Positions 17,264 through 30,547 of a stretch of DNA of 64,000 bases are shown in pieces (the stretch's first letter is position 1; each line of letters starts with the position of its first letter). The notes under the pieces are model-generated. The model made no database searches, had not been told where the DNA came from, and was given only the letters and a program-made list of their open reading frames with translations. The position numbers and the translations under genes are program-made. Source of the stretch: Melaminivora suipulveris (lineage in GTDB: Bacteria > Pseudomonadota > Gammaproteobacteria > Burkholderiales > Burkholderiaceae_C); NCBI RefSeq assembly GCF_003008575.1, contig NZ_CP027667.1, positions 186,001 through 250,000 on the forward strand, in the 5' to 3' direction.

Positions 17264-18250
17264 TCAGCCGGGCCGTGTGCGTGCCAGCATCATGACCTCG
17301 CGCGCCGGCAGGTGCTTCAGGCGATGGTCGCTCCAGACCTGGCGCCAGCGCCGCGCGCCCGGCAAACCGTTGCGCAGGCCCAGCATGTGCCGGGCGATGG
17401 CGTACCAGTGCGTGCCATGCGCAGCCGATTCGCGCTCCATGTACGCCACCATGTCCTCTTCGACCTGCTCGCGCGTCAGCGCGCGTGGCGCAGCGCCGAA
17501 GAACTGCTCGTCCCAGACCGCCAGCCACCAGGGGTTGTGGTAGGCCTCGCGCCCGACCATCACGCCGTCGACCAGCGCAAGCTGCTCGTGCACGGCCGCG
17601 TCGCTGGCAAAGCCGCCGTTGATGGCCAGCGTGAGCTGCGGAAAATCCCGCTTCAGCTGTGCCACGACGCCATAGCGCAGCGGCGGGATCTCACGGTTCT
17701 CCTTCGGAGACAGGCCCTTGAGCCAGGCGTTGCGCGCATGGACGATGAAAACCTCGCAGCCGGCCTCGGCCACCGTGCCGATGAAGTCGCGCACGAAGCC
17801 GTAGTCCTCGGCGCGATCGATGCCGATGCGGTGCTTGACGGTGACGGGCACGTCCGCGGCGCCGCGCATGGCGCGCACGCAGTCGGCGACCAGCTGCGGC
17901 TCGTTCATCAGACAGGCGCCGAAGGCGCCGCGCTGCACGCGCTCGCTGGGGCAGCCGCAGTTGAGGTTGACCTCGTCATAACCCCAGCGCTGCGCCAGGC
18001 GCGCGCAGTGCGCCAGGTCGTGCGGCTCGCTGCCGCCCAGCTGCAGCGCCACGGGATGCTCGGCCGGATCGAAGCGCAGATGGCGCGGCACGTCGCCATG
18101 CAGCAGCGCGCCGGTGGTCACCATCTCGGTGTACAGCAGGGCGCGGCGGGAGAGGAGACGGTGCAGGTAGCGGCAGTGACGGTCCGTCCAGTCCATCATG
18201 GGCGCCACGGACATGCGCCAAGGGTTGCAAGGCTGGGATGGAGCGAGCAC
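17264..18250 (-). CDS. dusA: tRNA-dihydrouridine(20/20a) synthase DusA
   Basis: 328 residues. FMN-dependent reduction of uridine 20/20a in the tRNA D-loop. SVAPMMDWTDRHCR near the N-terminus and LNCGCPSERVQRGAFGACLM, with the catalytic Cys in GCPS, are diagnostic of DusA. The GTG at 18250 is the annotated start; an in-frame ATG lies 12 codons later at MSVAPMMDW and could be the true start. A dispersed repeat lies immediately upstream. Confidence 0.93.
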   Translation of the reverse strand: MLAPSQPCNPWRMSVAPMMDWTDRHCRYLHRLLSRRALLYTEMVTTGALLHGDVPRHLRFDPAEHPVALQLGGSEPHDLAHCARLAQRWGYDEVNLNCGCPSERVQRGAFGACLMNEPQLVADCVRAMRGAADVPVTVKHRIGIDRAEDYGFVRDFIGTVAEAGCEVFIVHARNAWLKGLSPKENREIPPLRYGVVAQLKRDFPQLTLAINGGFASDAAVHEQLALVDGVMVGREAYHNPWWLAVWDEQFFGAAPRALTREQVEEDMVAYMERESAAHGTHWYAIARHMLGLRNGLPGARRWRQVWSDHRLKHLPAREVMMLARTRPG

Positions 18251-18252
18251 GG

Positions 18253-18320
18253 CGGAAAATCGGGCTTTTTTGGCTGTCAGTCGGCGTGGAATAAGCGTAT
18301 TCAGCTATGAAGATGATAGT
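18253..18320 (-). repeat. Dispersed repeat copy between dusA and the MHYT-GGDEF gene
   Basis: On the minus strand: AGCTGAATACGCTTATTCC then ACGCCGACTGACAGCC and an A-rich end. A GATAG / CTAT pair at the hairpin end is visible. Clear match to the dispersed repeat. Confidence 0.88.
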
Positions 18321-18388
18321 GACCTACGGACCGCTTGGTAGTGGCGGCCACACGGCCGGCAGCGCAAAAGATACGGGAAAACCCGCAA

Positions 18389-20461
18389 TCATACCGGGGT
18401 GGCGCTGGCCTCGGCGGGTGCGCGTGCCGCTGGGCTGAAGCGGCGGCACTGGTTCTTGCCGGCCAGCTTGGCCTGGTACATGGCCTGGTCGGCGCGACGC
18501 AGCAGCAAGTCGGGTTCATCACCGTCGAGCGGATAGACCGCATAACCCAGGCTGGCCGAGACCTGGGCCACGCCGCCGGGCAGCTCAACCGGTTGCGCCA
18601 CGGCCTCGCGGATGCGCTCCAGCGCGGCGAGGCAGTCCAGCGGATCCGCCACGTCGCCCAGCAGCAGCGCCATTTCGTCGCCACCCAGGCGCGCCAGCGT
18701 GTCGTGGCTGCGCAGCAGGGCCTGCACGCGCTGGCCGACGGACACCAGCAGCGCGTCGCCCGCCTCGTGGCCGTACTGGTCGTTGACCTGCTTGAAGCCG
18801 TCCAGATCCAGATAACACACCACCAGCGAGCGCTCGTGGCGCCGCGCGCGGCCCAGGCCCTGGCGCAGGCGGTCCAGCAGCAGGCGGCGGTTGGGCAGGC
18901 CGGTCAGCGGGTCGTACAGCGCCAGCCGCTCCAGCTCGCGCTCGTGGCGCTTGGCCTGGGTGATGTCGCTGATGACGACGATGAAGTGCCGCGCGGCGTG
19001 CTCGCCGTCGCGCACCGCGGCGATGGACACGCGTTGCGCCAGCGTTTGCCCATCGCCGGCGAGCGCCGCCAGCTCGCCCTGCCAGTAACCGTCCTGCGAC
19101 ACGGCGTGCCAGATCTGCGAGAAATCGGCACCGGGATAGAACCCCTCGACCGGTTGGTGCATGCCCCGCAGCCGGTCCACACCCGTGGCGCGCTCGAACG
19201 CCGGGTTCAAATCGACGATGCGCCGCTGCTCGTCGAGGATCAGCACCGCCTCATAACTGTGGTGAAAGACGCTGGCGGAGATGCGCAGCTGATCCTGCGC
19301 GCGCTTGAGGTCGCTCAGATCGGTCAGAAAGCCAATGAACAACGGCTGGCGCCGCGTGCCGGCCTTGCCCACGCCCAGGTGCAGGGGGATGGTGCTGCCG
19401 TCCTTGCGCAGGCCGGTCACCTCGCGGCCGATGCCGATGATGTGCGCCTGGCCGGTGCGCATGTAGCGCGCCAGGTGGCCGTCGTGCTGGCTGCGGTAGG
19501 GCTGGGGCATCAGCATGTTGATGTTGCGCCCGCACACCTCCTGCGCGCTCCAGCCGAAGATGCGCTCGGCCGAGCGGTTGTAGCCGTGCACGATGCCCTG
19601 GTGATCGATGGTGATGATGGCATCCACGGCAGTGTCCACCAGCGCGCGCAGCTGCACCTCGCTCTCGCGCACGCGCAGGAACATCTCGCGATAGCGCAGC
19701 AGGCCGTTGAGCGCCAGCACGATGGCGCTGACCGCCGTGGTGGTGAAGGCGATCGCCAGCGCCAGCGGCTCGCGCCAGGAGGTGCCAGCCAGCGCGCTGG
19801 CGTCGGCTTCGCCAACGAAGCGCACGGCCGCCATTCCCATGTAGTGCATGCCGCAGATCGCCAGCGCCATGAACAGGGCGGCCAGCAGCGTCGCGTTGCG
19901 CTGCCTCAGGCCTCGCCCGGGCAGCGCCATGCCCAGCCACAGCGCGATCACCGACAACGCCATCGCCAGCAACACGGATGCGAGGAAGATCCAGGGCTGG
20001 TACAGCATGACCGGCTGCAGCCGCATCGCCGCCATGCCGCTGTAGTGCATGGCGACGATGCCAACGCCCAGCGCCACCCCGCTAGCCGCCAGTTGCGCCC
20101 GGCTGGCGCGCGTCTGCGCCAGCAGCCACATGGCGGTCAAGGCGGCAATCAGCGCGGGCAGCAGCGACAGCAGCGTCAGCGGGATGTCGTAGGACACACG
20201 CGCCGGCAGCCGAAAGGCCAGCATGCCGATGAAATGCATGGCCCAGATGCCCAGGCCCAGCGCGACGGCGCCGCTGGCCAGTGCCATGCGCCGGTGCGGT
20301 GAGGCCGGCTGCTGGCGCGCATGGAACGACAGATGCAGGCCCAGCAGCGAGCTGCCCGCCGCCACCGCGCCCGACAACAGCACCAGCGCCGGGTCGTGCG
20401 TGCCGTGCAGGACTGCAGCGGGCATGGGACCCAGCAGGAAATAGTGATCCAGCTCCAGCAT
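18389..20461 (-). CDS. MHYT-PAS-PAS-GGDEF membrane sensor, putative diguanylate cyclase (GGDEM motif)
   Basis: 690 residues. Seven membrane segments in the first 240 residues form an MHYT sensor, with the repeated motifs MHFIGM, MHYSGM and MHYMGM proposed to bind copper in gas sensing. Two PAS domains follow (about 265-385 and 390-500), then a GGDEF domain (about 515-675) with DPLTGLPNRRLL and DLDGFKQVND. The signature reads RLGGDEM instead of GGDEF/GGEEF. The substrate-binding half is kept, but the final Phe is Met, so activity is uncertain. Start 20461 is preferred because GAGGAA lies 8 nt upstream. There is no EAL domain. Confidence 0.88.
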   Translation of the reverse strand: MLELDHYFLLGPMPAAVLHGTHDPALVLLSGAVAAGSSLLGLHLSFHARQQPASPHRRMALASGAVALGLGIWAMHFIGMLAFRLPARVSYDIPLTLLSLLPALIAALTAMWLLAQTRASRAQLAASGVALGVGIVAMHYSGMAAMRLQPVMLYQPWIFLASVLLAMALSVIALWLGMALPGRGLRQRNATLLAALFMALAICGMHYMGMAAVRFVGEADASALAGTSWREPLALAIAFTTTAVSAIVLALNGLLRYREMFLRVRESEVQLRALVDTAVDAIITIDHQGIVHGYNRSAERIFGWSAQEVCGRNINMLMPQPYRSQHDGHLARYMRTGQAHIIGIGREVTGLRKDGSTIPLHLGVGKAGTRRQPLFIGFLTDLSDLKRAQDQLRISASVFHHSYEAVLILDEQRRIVDLNPAFERATGVDRLRGMHQPVEGFYPGADFSQIWHAVSQDGYWQGELAALAGDGQTLAQRVSIAAVRDGEHAARHFIVVISDITQAKRHERELERLALYDPLTGLPNRRLLLDRLRQGLGRARRHERSLVVCYLDLDGFKQVNDQYGHEAGDALLVSVGQRVQALLRSHDTLARLGGDEMALLLGDVADPLDCLAALERIREAVAQPVELPGGVAQVSASLGYAVYPLDGDEPDLLLRRADQAMYQAKLAGKNQCRRFSPAARAPAEASATPV

Positions 20462-20592
20462 CGTGATCGTTCCTCGCGACCTCACTGTCGGGCGTGCGCG
20501 GGCGGCGGGCCCGCCGGGGCACCATAAACCGAAAACCGCAGCGCCGCGCGCAGGGGTTTTGCCGGACTGGCGCGGGCCAGCGGGGGAGGCCC

Positions 20593-21237
20593 TCAGCCGG
20601 CGGCTTCGAGCCCGCTGGTGAAGTGTTCGCGCATGGCGCGCTCCGCCGCGGCGGCGTCGCGCGCGCGCAGCGCCGCCATGATGGCTGCGTGCTCGGACAG
20701 CGACTGGTCGATGCGTCCACGCTTGAACAGCGAGTTGTGCCGGTTGAGCTTCATGACCTTGCGCAGGTCGGCCACCACCTGACTGCGCCAGCGGTTGTCG
20801 GCCAGCTCCAGCAGGCGCATGTGAAAGCGCTCGTTGAGCGAGAAAAACCGCTCGCGATCCTCCGCGGCTGCCACGAGCTCATCGTGCAGCGTCTGCAATT
20901 GCTGCACCTGGGCGGGCGTGGCGTTGGCAGCGACGGCGGCCGCCGCGTCGCGCTCCAGCAACGACAGCAAGTGATAGACGTCGTGCAGGTCCTTGTCGCT
21001 CATCTCGGTGACATAGGCGCCGCGGCGCACCTTCATGGTCACCAGACCCTCGGCCGCCAGCACCTTGAGCGCCTCGCGCAGGGGCGTGCGGCTGATGCCG
21101 AACTCCTCGGCGATCTTGAGCTCGTCGATCCAGCTGCCCGGCTCCAGCTCGCGCCGGAAGATGCGCTGGCGCAACTGCTCGGCCACCTGCTCGTACAGAG
21201 CGCGAGGCGTCAGGGAAACGGCAGAGGCGGCGGGCAT
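20593..21237 (-). CDS. GntR-family regulator (FadR/FCD subfamily), probable regulator of the scpA operon
   Basis: 214 residues. N-terminal winged helix (KIAEEFGISRTPLREALKVL, about 42-61) and C-terminal all-helical FCD domain (about 85-205) with metal-ligand-type positions (ERDAA, HMRLLEL, SEHAAIM). The domain usually binds small organic acids or acyl-CoA-related ligands. It is transcribed divergently from the methylmalonyl-CoA mutase gene with 125 nt between the starts. That spacer has an AT-rich stretch (near 21262-21282) where operator and promoters would lie. Regulation of the propionyl-CoA pathway is inferred from position only. Confidence 0.85.
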   Translation of the reverse strand: MPAASAVSLTPRALYEQVAEQLRQRIFRRELEPGSWIDELKIAEEFGISRTPLREALKVLAAEGLVTMKVRRGAYVTEMSDKDLHDVYHLLSLLERDAAAAVAANATPAQVQQLQTLHDELVAAAEDRERFFSLNERFHMRLLELADNRWRSQVVADLRKVMKLNRHNSLFKRGRIDQSLSEHAAIMAALRARDAAAAERAMREHFTSGLEAAG

Positions 21238-21362
21238 GCGCGCAAATGTAGCCGAGAAAAACTAAGAATTAATAATTACGGATACGGTAAACTCGGTGCC
21301 AATTTGCGAGCGGCGACCCGTGCCCGCCTGTCGATTTGCCACATCTGCGAAAGCTCCACGCC

Positions 21363-23525
<2,163 letters not shown>

Positions 23526-23570
23526 ACATCCACGAGCATTGGAAGTCGATCCCGCAAGAAGGAGCATGTT

Positions 23571-23753
23571 GTGTCAACTCTTGGGATTGCCCGAGTCGTC
23601 AAAGATGGGGAATTTCAGCTGGTGCTGTTGCCTGAGGGCGTCCGCTTCGAGTCATCCCAGGTGACTATCGAACGCAGACCCGATGGTGGTCTTTTGCTGC
23701 GTCCCTTGACTGACGACGCTACCGTTCGCAACGAGCAGCGTGGGCAGTCATGA
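23571..23753 (+). CDS. Orphan VapB/AbrB-like antitoxin
   Basis: 60 residues from a GTG start, with AAGGAG 6 nt upstream. The pattern VVKDGEFQLVLLPEGVRFES then VTIERRPDGGLLLRPL matches the swapped-hairpin fold of VapB-type antitoxins (N/D-G-x-Q-x-V-x-LP-x-x-x-RF...G.L.L.P). The C-terminal half, which would bind a toxin, is short. No PIN-domain VapC follows, only a 32-codon frame overlapping by ATGA. It is embedded between scpA and meaB, an odd place for a toxin-antitoxin gene, and may be a remnant or a DNA-binding regulator of the operon. Confidence 0.6.
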   Translation: MSTLGIARVVKDGEFQLVLLPEGVRFESSQVTIERRPDGGLLLRPLTDDATVRNEQRGQS

Positions 23754-23848
23754 AGGCTTGCTTCGTACCAGAACGTGATTTTTGCTGTCGCGCCGGCCGC
23801 AGCATCGCTTCTGATCCTGCGAAGGCGTTCGCCTTGCGAATGGTATGA
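23750..23848 (+). CDS. Possible 32-residue ORF bridging the VapB-like gene and meaB
   Basis: Starts MKACFVPERDFCCRAG and ends in LRMV. Its ATG overlaps the stop of the VapB-like gene (ATGA), and its own stop overlaps the meaB start (ATGA). The double overlap suggests translational coupling through to meaB. It has no PIN-domain acidic motif and I do not recognise it. It could be the stump of a deleted toxin or only a coupling reading frame. Confidence 0.35.
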   Translation: MKACFVPERDFCCRAGRSIASDPAKAFALRMV

Positions 23849-24873
23849 ACCACCCCTCGATTGATCCGTTGCTGCACGGCTCATCCGCAGTCCGCCGCCG
23901 CGCCATGGCCAAGGCCATCACCCTGCTCGAGTCGACCCGCCCCGACCACCGCGCGCAGGCCGACGAGTTGCTCACCGCGCTGCTGCCGCACACTGGCCGC
24001 GCGCTGCGGCTGGGTATCAGCGGCGTGCCGGGCGTGGGCAAGTCGACCTTCATAGAGGCGCTGGGCCTGCACCTGATTCGCGAACACGCCCTGAAGGTGG
24101 CGGTGCTGGCCATCGACCCCTCGTCCACCGTCTCGGGTGGCTCCATCCTGGGCGACAAGACGCGCATGGAGCAGCTGTCCAACGAACAGAACGCCTACAT
24201 CCGTCCCAGCCCCAGCGGCGGCACCCTGGGCGGCGTTGCGGAGAAGACCCGCGAGTCCATGCTGGTCTGCGAGGCCGCAGGCTACAACGTGGTCATCGTC
24301 GAGACCGTGGGCGTGGGCCAGAGCGAGATTGCGGTGCACGGCATGACGGACATGTTCTGTGTGCTGCAGCTGCCCAACGCCGGCGACGACCTGCAGGCCA
24401 TCAAGAAGGGCGTGATGGAGCTGGCCGACCTGGTGGTCATCAACAAGGCCGACATCGACCCGCACGCCGCCATGCGCGCGCAGGCGCAGATCACCTCCAG
24501 CCTGCGCCTGCTGATGCTGCACGGCAACCCGGACCATGACTGGAAGGCCGGCCTGGTCTGGCGGCCCAAGGTCATCACGCTCAGCGCGCTGAAAGGCGAG
24601 GGCGTCGATGAGTTCTGGGCCGTGGTGAGCGAATTTCGCGCCATGCAGACCGGCAGCGGCCGCCTCACCGCGCGGCGCGAACGCCAGGCCCTGGCCTGGA
24701 TGTGGGAGCGCATCGACGCGGGCTTGAAGCACGCCTTTCGCCAGCACCCGCAGGTCCAGGCACTGCTGCCGCGCCTGCAGGCCGAAGTCGCGGGCGGCCG
24801 CCTGGCGCCCAGCACCGCAGCACGAAATCTGCTTGCCGCGCAGATGGATAAAGCGCAAGCAGCTATTGATTGA
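23845..24873 (+). CDS. meaB: Methylmalonyl-CoA mutase-associated GTPase MeaB
   Basis: 342 residues. G3E-family P-loop GTPase that gates cofactor loading and protects methylmalonyl-CoA mutase. Walker A is SGVPGVGKSTF (about 58-68), then VLAIDPSSTVSGGSILGDKT, ETVGVGQSE and the NKAD guanine-specificity motif. It follows scpA in the same operon, as is usual. The last 8 residues (DKAQAAID) are encoded by a dispersed repeat copy that continues past the stop codon, so the native C-terminus was probably replaced. Confidence 0.95.
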   Translation: MNHPSIDPLLHGSSAVRRRAMAKAITLLESTRPDHRAQADELLTALLPHTGRALRLGISGVPGVGKSTFIEALGLHLIREHALKVAVLAIDPSSTVSGGSILGDKTRMEQLSNEQNAYIRPSPSGGTLGGVAEKTRESMLVCEAAGYNVVIVETVGVGQSEIAVHGMTDMFCVLQLPNAGDDLQAIKKGVMELADLVVINKADIDPHAAMRAQAQITSSLRLLMLHGNPDHDWKAGLVWRPKVITLSALKGEGVDEFWAVVSEFRAMQTGSGRLTARRERQALAWMWERIDAGLKHAFRQHPQVQALLPRLQAEVAGGRLAPSTAARNLLAAQMDKAQAAID

Positions 24874-24880
24874 ATAGCAG
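24846..24880 (-). repeat. Partial dispersed repeat copy at the 3' end of meaB
   Basis: On the minus strand it reads CTATTCAATCAATAGCTGCT then TGCGCTTTATCC: the hairpin part and start of the core without the GCCGACTGA half. It encodes the C-terminus and stop of MeaB. Confidence 0.7.
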
Positions 24881-24918
24881 GCAAAGCATCAACAATTCAA
24901 CACAAGGACACAGCTCAC

Positions 24919-26451
24919 ATGCAAACCATCCTCGAACAACTGGAGAAAAAGCGCGAGCTCGCGCGCATGGGCGGAGGCGAAAAACGCATAGCCGCGCAGC
25001 ACGCCAAGGGCAAGCTGACGGCGCGCGAGCGCATCGAGCTGCTGCTCGATGACGGCACCTTCGAGGAATGGGACATGTTCGTCGAGCACCGCTGCGCCGA
25101 TTTCGGCATGCAGGGCAACAAGATCCCGGGCGACGGCGTGGTCACGGGCTATGGGCTCATCAACGGCCGGCTGGCATTCGTCTTCAGCCAGGACTTCACC
25201 GTGTTCGGCGGCGCCTTGAGCGAAGCCCACGCCGAAAAAATCTGCAAGGTGATGGACCAGGCCATGAAGGTCGGCGCCCCGGTCATCGGCCTGAACGATT
25301 CGGGCGGCGCGCGCATCCAGGAAGGGGTGGCCTCGCTCGGCGGCTACGCCGAGGTGTTCCAGCGCAACGTCATGGCCTCGGGCGTCATCCCGCAGATCAG
25401 CATGATCATGGGCCCGTGCGCCGGCGGGGCCGTGTATTCGCCCGCCATGACCGACTTCATCTTCATGGTCAAGGATTCGAGCTACATGTTCGTGACCGGC
25501 CCGGAAGTCGTGAAGACCGTGACGCACGAGGAAGTCACGGCCGAGGAGCTGGGCGGCGCCATCACCCACACCACCAAGAGCGGCGTGGCCGACATGGCGT
25601 TCGAGAACGACGTCGAGGCGCTTTTGATGCTGCGCCGCCTGTACAACTACCTGCCGCTGAACAACCGCGAAAAACCCCCCGTGCGCCCCAGCCAGGACCC
25701 GGCCGACCGCAAGGACCTGAGCCTGGACACGTTGGTGCCGGCCAACCCGAACCAGCCCTACGACATGAAGGAGCTGATCCAGAAAACCGTGGACGACGGC
25801 GACTTCTTCGAGCTGCAGCCCGACTACGCCAAGAACATCATCATTGGTCTTGCGCGCATGGAAGGGCAGACGGTGGGCATCGTCGCCAACCAGCCGCTGG
25901 TGCTGGCCGGCTGCCTGGACATCCGCTCCAGCATCAAGGCGGCGCGCTTCGTGCGGTTTTGCGATGCCTTCAACATCCCCGTGGTCACCTTCGTCGATGT
26001 GCCCGGCTTCATGCCCGGCACGGCGCAGGAGTACGGCGGCATCATCCGCCACGGCGCCAAGCTGCTGTATGCGTATGCCGAGTGCACGGTGCCCAAGATC
26101 ACCGTCATCACGCGCAAGGCCTATGGCGGCGCCTATGACGTGATGAGCTCCAAGCACCTGCGCGGCGACGTGAACCTGGCCTGGCCGAATGCCGAGATCG
26201 CCGTGATGGGCGCCAAGGGCGCGGTGGAGATCATCTTCCGCGAGGACAAGAACGACCCGGTCAAACTCGCCGCGCGCGAGGCGGAATACAAGGAGCGTTT
26301 TGCCAACCCCTTCGTGGCCGGGGCGCGCGGCTACATCGACGACGTCATCCTGCCGCACGAGACGAGGAAGCGCATCTGCCGCAGCCTGGTCATGCTGCGC
26401 GAGAAGAAGCTCGAAAACCCGTGGCGCAAGCACGGCAACATTCCGCTGTAA
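24919..26451 (+). CDS. pccB: Propionyl-CoA carboxylase beta subunit (carboxyltransferase)
   Basis: 510 residues. Transfers the carboxyl group from carboxybiotin to propionyl-CoA, giving (S)-methylmalonyl-CoA. Crotonase-fold N and C halves carry [16 protein letters not shown] and the oxyanion-hole region [16 protein letters not shown], then [20 protein letters not shown] and [15 protein letters not shown]. The length is typical for PccB and longer than AccD. It lies 45 nt after meaB and 34 nt before pccA. Confidence 0.96.
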   Translation: MQTILEQLEKKRELARMGGGEKRIAAQHAKGKLTARERIELLLDDGTFEEWDMFVEHRCADFGMQGNKIPGDGVVTGYGLINGRLAFVFSQDFTVFGGALSEAHAEKICKVMDQAMKVGAPVIGLNDSGGARIQEGVASLGGYAEVFQRNVMASGVIPQISMIMGPCAGGAVYSPAMTDFIFMVKDSSYMFVTGPEVVKTVTHEEVTAEELGGAITHTTKSGVADMAFENDVEALLMLRRLYNYLPLNNREKPPVRPSQDPADRKDLSLDTLVPANPNQPYDMKELIQKTVDDGDFFELQPDYAKNIIIGLARMEGQTVGIVANQPLVLAGCLDIRSSIKAARFVRFCDAFNIPVVTFVDVPGFMPGTAQEYGGIIRHGAKLLYAYAECTVPKITVITRKAYGGAYDVMSSKHLRGDVNLAWPNAEIAVMGAKGAVEIIFREDKNDPVKLAAREAEYKERFANPFVAGARGYIDDVILPHETRKRICRSLVMLREKKLENPWRKHGNIPL

Positions 26452-26485
26452 CTAGAAGAACAAGAAAACCAGGAGTTCACCAGAC

Positions 26486-28531
<2,046 letters not shown>

Positions 28532-28534
<3 letters not shown>

Positions 28535-28580
28535 AATCAGCCCCAAGCCGGCGTGAATAAAGCGCCTGCAGCTATTGAAA
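28532..28580 (-). repeat. Dispersed repeat copy between pccA and mce
   Basis: On the minus strand: TTCAATAGCTGCAGGCGCT then TTATTCACGCCGGCTTGGGG and a TGATTTCA end. It overlaps the last bases of the pccA stop codon. Confidence 0.88.
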
Positions 28581-28593
28581 CAGGAGCAAGAAA

Positions 28594-29070
<477 letters not shown>

Positions 29071-29141
29071 CCTGCCTGAGCCGGCGCGCGCCGCGCCGCT
29101 GCGTCTTGGCCACCGGGCGCGGGCCGGGCTGGCGGGTTGGC

Positions 29142-29209
29142 GTGTAGCTATCAAAAAAATAGCTACATCGCGTTCATCCACGCCGGCAAACGGCAGATTT
29201 GAGCTGAAT
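29142..29209 (+). repeat. Dispersed repeat copy between mce and the DUF2892 gene
   Basis: Shows the hairpin best: TAGCTATC-AAAAAA-ATAGCTA, then the core CGCGTTCATCCACGCCGGC and an end with CAGATTTGAGCTGAA. It lies in the convergent gap between mce and the sulfide cluster. Confidence 0.9.
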
Positions 29210-29214
29210 CCGGC

Positions 29215-29412
29215 CTACTTGGGCTGCTTGATGGGGCAGGTGTTCATGCCCAGCAGCCCATAGGCCGGGCAAACGCGAAACAGCCCGGTTGCCAGCGGCA
29301 GGATGCCGATGTAGCCCCACCAGCCGATGACGCCGGTGATGGCCAAGCCGATCAGGGTCAGGCCGACGATGATGCGCAGCACGCGGTCGATGCCGCCAAC
29401 GTTGATTTTCAT
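29215..29412 (-). CDS. DUF2892 (YgaP-like transmembrane) protein
   Basis: 65 residues. MKINVGGIDRVLRIIVGL starts it and two hydrophobic helices (about 10-27 and 31-50) are separated by GWWGYIG. It ends with FRVCPAYGLLGMNTCPIKQ, whose two Cys flank a short loop. This is the small DUF2892 inner-membrane family often found with rhodaneses. Last gene of the ten-gene minus-strand cluster reaching to the ArsR operator. Confidence 0.88.
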   Translation of the reverse strand: MKINVGGIDRVLRIIVGLTLIGLAITGVIGWWGYIGILPLATGLFRVCPAYGLLGMNTCPIKQPK

Positions 29413-29468
29413 GGAGTGACTCCTGTGGAAGTGGAAGAGGAAAAAGCGCGAGGCGCGGGGTTGGCCGG

Positions 29469-29849
29469 TCAGCCGAAGGAGGGCAGCCTGGGCTGGCGCA
29501 CCGGCTGGCCCTGGGCCAGCCAGGCGTCGTAGCCGCCGGCGATGGAGCGCACGTTGCGGTAGCCCATGTCCTGCATGGCGCAGGCCGCCAGCGCGGCGCG
29601 TCCGCTGGTCTTGCAGTACAGCACCACGTTCAAGTCTGGCGACTGGCAGTCGGGGTGGCTGCTGAGCTGGAACTCCAGCAGGCCGCGCGGCATGTTCACG
29701 GCGCCGGGCAGATGGCCCTGGCGGTACTCGTCGGGCTCGCGCACGTCGATCAGCAGGTCGGCCTTGCCAACGGCCTGCGCGGCCTCGGCGACGGACAGTT
29801 CATGGATGCGGGCCTTGGCCTCGGCGACCAGTTCAAGAGCAGTTTTCAT
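29469..29849 (-). CDS. Single-domain rhodanese (sulfurtransferase)
   Basis: 126 residues. Rhodanese domain with DVREPDEYRQGHLPGAVNMP and the active-site loop YCKTSGRAA holding Cys79, which would carry a persulfide. No signal peptide, so cytoplasmic. Placement between two YgaP-like membrane proteins and downstream of a sulfide:quinone oxidoreductase suggests it moves sulfane sulfur in sulfide oxidation or detoxification. ATG at 29849 is chosen; the upstream extension is not rhodanese-like. Confidence 0.92.
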   Translation of the reverse strand: MKTALELVAEAKARIHELSVAEAAQAVGKADLLIDVREPDEYRQGHLPGAVNMPRGLLEFQLSSHPDCQSPDLNVVLYCKTSGRAALAACAMQDMGYRNVRSIAGGYDAWLAQGQPVRQPRLPSFG

Positions 29850-29869
29850 GGGGCATGGTTGGGAAGGGT

Positions 29870-30079
29870 TCAGCAGCCGGGCTGGACGCCCAGCTTGCGC
29901 AGGATGTTCTCCAGCATGCACCATTTCGTGAGACCGCTTTGCAGCAGGTTGGCGCCGACGAAGGCGGTGAAGGCCAGCCACCACTGGCTCATGAACAGCG
30001 GGCTGCCGGGGATGCCCAGGGCCAGCGACAGCAGGATGAAGGTACCGGCCAGCAGGCGCACGAGTTGCCAGGAAGTCAT
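29870..30079 (-). CDS. YgaP-type transmembrane domain protein (DUF2892)
   Basis: 69 residues. Two membrane helices (about 7-25 and 32-50) and the ending LTKWCMLENILRKLGVQPGC. This resembles the membrane part of E. coli YgaP, a membrane rhodanese. Here the rhodanese and membrane parts are separate adjacent genes 20 nt apart, so they may form a split YgaP. Cys at WCM and the terminal Cys could take part in sulfur relay. Confidence 0.82.
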   Translation of the reverse strand: MTSWQLVRLLAGTFILLSLALGIPGSPLFMSQWWLAFTAFVGANLLQSGLTKWCMLENILRKLGVQPGC

Positions 30080-30142
30080 GAGAGTAGCTCCTTGAAGAAG
30101 GGAAAGAAAGGGCAGGGCATGGGGGCGGGGTGCCTGGCCGGC

Positions 30143-30505
30143 TCAGGGGGCTGGCCTGGCCGGGCAGGCGCCGCCGGCACAGGCCGGGCAGAACATGGCC
30201 AGCAGCGGCCAGGCGAACAGCGCAAACGCCGCACCCAGGCCCAGGGCCATGCCCAGCAGGTTGAGCCAGTCCACCCAGTAGCCCATGTTGTCAAGCGACG
30301 ATTGGGTCAGGTGGGGCAGCGTGAAAAACAGCAGGCCGGCCACGAAACTGGCCGGAATCAGCGAGCGGCGCAGCGCCCTCAGGCTCAGGCGCGAGCGCGC
30401 CAGCACCATCAGCGCCAGCCAGACCAGCGCCAGCGCCAGCAGCACCGGCCACAGCTCCAGGGCGATTTCGTAGAGGATGTTCAGCACCAGCCAGATTTCA
30501 TACAT
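30143..30505 (-). CDS. Small membrane protein in the sulfide cluster, unknown function
   Basis: 120 residues. Three or four hydrophobic segments (about 4-38, 52-72 and 79-105) with a basic loop RSRLSLRALRRS. It ends MFCPACAGGACPARPAP, with three Cys (a CPAC motif and a further Cys) at the C-terminus. AAGGAGA lies 5 nt before the ATG at 30505. I do not recognise the family. The Cys-rich end and the position between the sulfide:quinone oxidoreductase and YgaP-like genes suggest a sulfur- or metal-related role. Confidence 0.65.
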   Translation of the reverse strand: MYEIWLVLNILYEIALELWPVLLALALVWLALMVLARSRLSLRALRRSLIPASFVAGLLFFTLPHLTQSSLDNMGYWVDWLNLLGMALGLGAAFALFAWPLLAMFCPACAGGACPARPAP

Positions 30506-30547
30506 GAGTGTCTCCTTGGAAAGCCTCGGCAAAGCATCGCCGCGCCC

